Assembly: GCA_023255285.1 (NCBI GenBank)
Contig: JALRIY010000020.1
Location: 1-18,222, forward strand
Direction of reading: 5' to 3'
DNA length: 18,222 bases
Source: Algoriphagus sp.
GTDB taxonomy: Bacteria > Bacteroidota > Bacteroidia > Cytophagales > Cyclobacteriaceae
This document shows, piece after piece, positions 16,282-18,222 of this stretch. The notes below the pieces were generated by a model. That model worked only from the letters and a program-made list of their open reading frames with translations, ran no database searches and was not told where the DNA came from. How positions within the stretch are numbered: position 1 is the stretch's first letter; the number at the start of each line of letters is the position of its first letter. Both the position numbers and the translations under genes were made by a program.

Positions 16282-16312
16282 GAATATTATGAGATTTTCA
16301 CAATACAACAAA
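16282..16312 (-). promoter_or_regulatory. Weak candidate promoter for the S9 peptidase gene
   Basis: On the minus strand TTTG (16312-16309) is followed, after 19 bases, by TAATATTC (16289-16282), which matches the -7 consensus TAnnTTTG at six of eight positions counting the two free ones. The spacing is right for Bacteroidota, and the implied leader to the ATG at 16259 is about 20 bases. The rest of the 260-bp gap (16260-16519) contains no gene I can support. Confidence 0.25.
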
Positions 16313-16519
16313 ACAGAAAGCAACAACACCTACAGAAAAGTGTAATCCAAAAGGTAAGCGATCCTACCTATTTACTTAGTAAAAGCAAAAATTGTAAGGG
16401 GAGGAGGAAGGGTAAGTCAATAAGAGAAGCAACCCTAAAAAGAATCTTAAAATCATAGCCAGTTGTCTTTTCAAACGTTGACTGAGCCCGATAAGTAAAA
16501 GAAGGTCATTGGACCAGCC

Positions 16520-16723
16520 TCAACTTCGAAGGATCATTCTATGCTTTTTTTCTTTGGTTAAAAAATAAATTAAAGATCCTGGGCCTTGGAAAAGAATTAC
16601 CACCCAAATCCAGCCAGTCTTCACTTGCCTTGATTTTTGGAAGTTGCTTTTTAAAATGTCAAAAAGAGCATAGATGATTGCTCCGTAATTCAGAGCCAAT
16701 AAAAGGCCAATTAAAAGTTCCAT
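16520..16723 (-). CDS. Small PLDc_N-type membrane protein
   Basis: This 67-residue protein has two hydrophobic helices: about residues 3-22, containing LLALNYGAIIYALFDIL, and about 42-59, containing GWIWVVILFQGPGSLIYFL. The pattern of a first helix ending in a Tyr-Ala-x-x-Asp motif, a basic loop, then W-x-x-V-x-x-x-x-P-G-x-L-x-Y matches the PLDc_N (phospholipase D nuclease N-terminal, cardiolipin synthase N-terminal-like) domain without any catalytic HKD domain. Stand-alone copies occur widely, and in some Firmicutes they are small regulators or accessory membrane proteins. It begins 16 bp after the stop codon of the Cys-rich lipoprotein gene, so it is probably cotranscribed and may act with it; this is inferred. 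Confidence 0.75.
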   Translation of the reverse strand: MELLIGLLLALNYGAIIYALFDILKSNFQKSRQVKTGWIWVVILFQGPGSLIYFLTKEKKHRMILRS

Positions 16724-16739
16724 AGGATTTTAAGTTTAA

Positions 16740-17351
16740 TTACCAACAATGAATGATACAAGCAACTGCAATGGATACGGTACAAAGTCCTCCAAGATCA
16801 AGTAGATCACAAAGTAATTTACAATCTCCGTCCCCATCACAAATTTCCACAGCAGTTTTATAGCAATCTCCAGTACAACTGGTCATTCTTGAATTGGTTG
16901 AAATCTCTGGGAATTCTAAAGAATAAGATTTGCCTTGACCTTCCCGTTTTGCATTGATTTTTAAAAGAGAAAATCCGTCAATTGTAAAATATTCAAGGGT
17001 AGCCGACTGCATCTCATTTTTAAACGTACGTAATTCAAAAAATGACTTAAATTTTCCATCTTTATTTTTAATTACGTTCAATACCCCAATTCTAGAATTT
17101 TCAAGCCGCGTTGGAATTACATAAAGAACCTCGCTCTCATTCAACTCCACTTTTTTCAATAATTCGAAATTGAGTTTTGAACTGTAGTCGGTATATGAGG
17201 ATTGAAACGAAACAAATTCAGCCGAACTTAAATATTCATTGAGTTCCGGATTGAAATTTTGGTCTACTGGCATTTCTAAGTCATTTTCACAACTTGAAAA
17301 AATAAGCCCCCCAAAAAAAAGGCATACTAAATAGTAAATTTGATTGTTCAT
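16740..17351 (-). CDS. Hypothetical lipoprotein with a cysteine-rich hydrophobic C-terminal tail
   Basis: I do not recognise a family for this 203-residue protein. It has a Bacteroidota-style lipoprotein signal (LFFGGLIFSSC, Cys21). A soluble region (about 25-150) has alternating hydrophobic residues that suggest beta structure. The last 45 residues contain eight cysteines, at 159, 163, 171, 177, 181, 190, 198 and 202, within CTGDC, CDGDGDC, KLLC and a hydrophobic end SIAVACIIHCW. The tail could be disulfide-rich, a metal site, or a peptide-like domain resembling a bacteriocin core. Base composition is AT-richer than in flanking genes. It lies between the winged-helix gene (144-bp gap) and the PLDc_N gene (16-bp gap), all on one strand. 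Confidence 0.8.
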   Translation of the reverse strand: MNNQIYYLVCLFFGGLIFSSCENDLEMPVDQNFNPELNEYLSSAEFVSFQSSYTDYSSKLNFELLKKVELNESEVLYVIPTRLENSRIGVLNVIKNKDGKFKSFFELRTFKNEMQSATLEYFTIDGFSLLKINAKREGQGKSYSLEFPEISTNSRMTSCTGDCYKTAVEICDGDGDCKLLCDLLDLGGLCTVSIAVACIIHCW

Positions 17352-17495
17352 GTATTAAAAATTAAAGGTGAATCCTTATTAAAAAATACAAGCAGCTGCT
17401 ATTTCCTCCTTTATTCAAAACTAGAATTAGAATTGCCTGATTATCCGCGAATCATAAATCTAATTTCATTCGAACACGCTGCAATTTCCTTACAG

Positions 17496-17708
17496 TCAAT
17501 CATTTTTATCAGAAAAAAAATAGGAATTTTCTTCAGTAGAATAGCTGATGTCAATTTCCAGATAAAGTCGTAAATCATCGAGCACATTGTAGACCATTCG
17601 TTCTTTTATGCCCAGTTTTAGTGCTAATTCCTTGGGACTTCCTGTCTTCTTCTTCTCAATCAACTCAATCAAAAGCTTGTATCGCTCGTAATACTTCAAT
17701 CCAGTCAT
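17496..17708 (-). CDS. Small winged helix-turn-helix DNA-binding protein
   Basis: This 70-residue protein consists almost only of an HTH_11/DeoR-like winged helix. The recognition region is TGSPKELALKLGIKERMVYN (22-41), followed by VLDDLRLYLEIDISYS and a wing strand NSYFF. There is no sensor or dimerisation domain, so it likely regulates a local promoter, perhaps its own operon. The frame continues upstream to a TTG at 17753, but the ATG at 17708 is preferred since KYYERYKLLIELIE is the normal first helix. An AAGGAG-like stretch lies about 24 bases upstream, too far to set this start. It precedes the Cys-rich lipoprotein gene on the same strand. Confidence 0.75.
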   Translation of the reverse strand: MTGLKYYERYKLLIELIEKKKTGSPKELALKLGIKERMVYNVLDDLRLYLEIDISYSTEENSYFFSDKND

Positions 17709-17776
17709 AGTGGTTTTGCAAAAAAATACGCTCCTTAAAAAATCCGAATCCAAAAATCAAAGAATTTTAAAAATAA

Positions 17777-17791
17777 ATACTTTAAAAGTAT
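17777..17791. promoter_or_regulatory. Perfect 7-1-7 inverted repeat upstream of the winged-helix gene
   Basis: ATACTTT, one A, AAAGTAT form a perfect palindrome about 69 bases before the ATG of the HTH gene, within a very AT-rich 238-bp gap (17709-17946) that has no gene. It is a candidate operator for the adjacent HTH protein. AT-rich DNA produces such repeats by chance fairly often, so the confidence is low. Confidence 0.3.
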
Positions 17792-17885
17792 AAATAAAAA
17801 TTAGTTTTATTTAATAATTAATTTTTTTAATTCATTTGATTACTTTAAATAAACGTAAATTAATTTAAAAGTGATAATCTTATGT

Positions 17886-17925
17886 AAAAAAATAAGGCCT
17901 GTAAACGAAAAACGTGACAGGCCTT
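17886..17925 (-). terminator. Rho-independent terminator after the amidohydrolase gene
   Basis: AAGGCCTGT (17894-17902) pairs perfectly with ACAGGCCTT (17917-17925) around a 14-base loop. On the minus strand the stem is followed by A and a run of seven T (17892-17886, complement of an A-run). It begins about 21 bp after the amidohydrolase stop codon and separates that gene from the HTH cassette. Confidence 0.88.
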
Positions 17926-17946
17926 CTTACAATTCGATTTGCGAAT

Positions 17947-18222
17947 TTACTGCTTTTTATACACCACTTTCCCTCCCACCACGGTCAATTGCACCTTAGC
18001 TAGAAGAATTTCGTCTTCCGGGATTTCCATGATATTTTTGTCGTATACTGTGAAGTCGGCGGCTTTGCCCACCTCAATGGAGCCTTTGAACTTCTCCTCA
18101 AACTCAGCATAGGCTCCATCCAAGGTGTAGGACTTCAAAGCCTGCTCGCGGGTCATTTTTTGGTCACCTTCATAACCCCCTTCTGGTAGTCCTTGGAGGG
18201 TCTTGCGGGTGACAGATGCATA
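17947..18222 (-). CDS. Amidohydrolase, YtcJ-like (Amidohydro_3), C-terminal end
   Basis: These are the last 91 codons of a metal-dependent amidohydrolase; the start is outside the window. The reading frame is open to the window edge and begins YASVTRKTLQGLPEGGYEGD, then KMTREQALKSYTLDGAYAEF, then GSIEVGKAADFTVYDKNIM and a closing VQLTVVGGKVVYKKQ. This is the typical end of the Amidohydro_3/YtcJ family, where the chain returns to the small beta-sandwich domain after the catalytic barrel. Metal ligands lie in the missing part. The substrate is not predictable. It is followed by a strong terminator. Confidence 0.85.
   Translation of the reverse strand, partial: YASVTRKTLQGLPEGGYEGDQKMTREQALKSYTLDGAYAEFEEKFKGSIEVGKAADFTVYDKNIMEIPEDEILLAKVQLTVVGGKVVYKKQ

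Noticed and set aside
16376..16522. After the TGA of the PLDc_N gene the same frame stays open for 47 codons, including a hydrophobic stretch, suggesting readthrough or selenocysteine
   Set aside because: The 67-residue product is already full length for the family, there is no selenocysteine hairpin I can identify, and an open stretch of this size is not rare by chance.

Overview
The window looks like chromosomal DNA of a Bacteroidota bacterium, most likely a Cytophagales member near Cyclobacteriaceae/Algoriphagus. The order is inferred from protein style (DUF3810, DUF2007, Nfu with an N-terminal domain, exported ThuA and S9 proteins, short lipoboxes), from the scarcity of Shine-Dalgarno sequences, and from promoter boxes of the TAnnTTTG type. 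No rRNA, tRNA, CRISPR array, transposase, integrase or plasmid gene was seen.

Layout. 1-348 (-): start of a Glu/Leu/Phe/Val dehydrogenase, cut by the window edge. 414-2371 (-): CPBP-type membrane protease, DUF2007 protein and CdsA, transcribed in that order with both junctions overlapping. A 36-bp gap holding a perfect 8-5-8 inverted repeat separates them from dusB (2408-3406, +), which is followed by a DMT-family transporter (3484-4380, +). 4436-6123 (-): Nfu iron-sulfur scaffold, then a DUF3810 membrane protein with an HExxH motif. 6356-8645 (-): a three-gene run, YdfG-like SDR, VanX-like M15 dipeptidase lipoprotein and ThuA-domain protein. 8869-9534 (-): CcmB without its usual partners. 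9676-10986 (+): DbpA-like DEAD-box helicase. 11065-13200 (+): PQQ-type dehydrogenase lipoprotein with a c-type cytochrome inside the propeller, ending in a clear terminator. 13335-16259 (-): large secreted S9 peptidase.

The right end is more AT-rich. It holds an apparent accessory cassette on the minus strand: a 70-aa winged-helix protein (17496-17708), a lipoprotein with eight cysteines in its last 45 residues (16740-17351), and a 67-aa PLDc_N-type membrane protein (16520-16723). The window closes with the C-terminal end of a YtcJ-like amidohydrolase (17947-18222) and its terminator.

Most genes are ordinary envelope, lipid, RNA and redox housekeeping functions. The parts most worth a second look are the Cys-rich lipoprotein cassette, two intergenic islands built from degenerate 7-bp units, the mirrored promoter boxes placed four bases before the start codons of ccmB and the helicase, and the inverted repeat between the CPBP gene and dusB. 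The proposed functions of these four are inference; their sequence structure was read directly.
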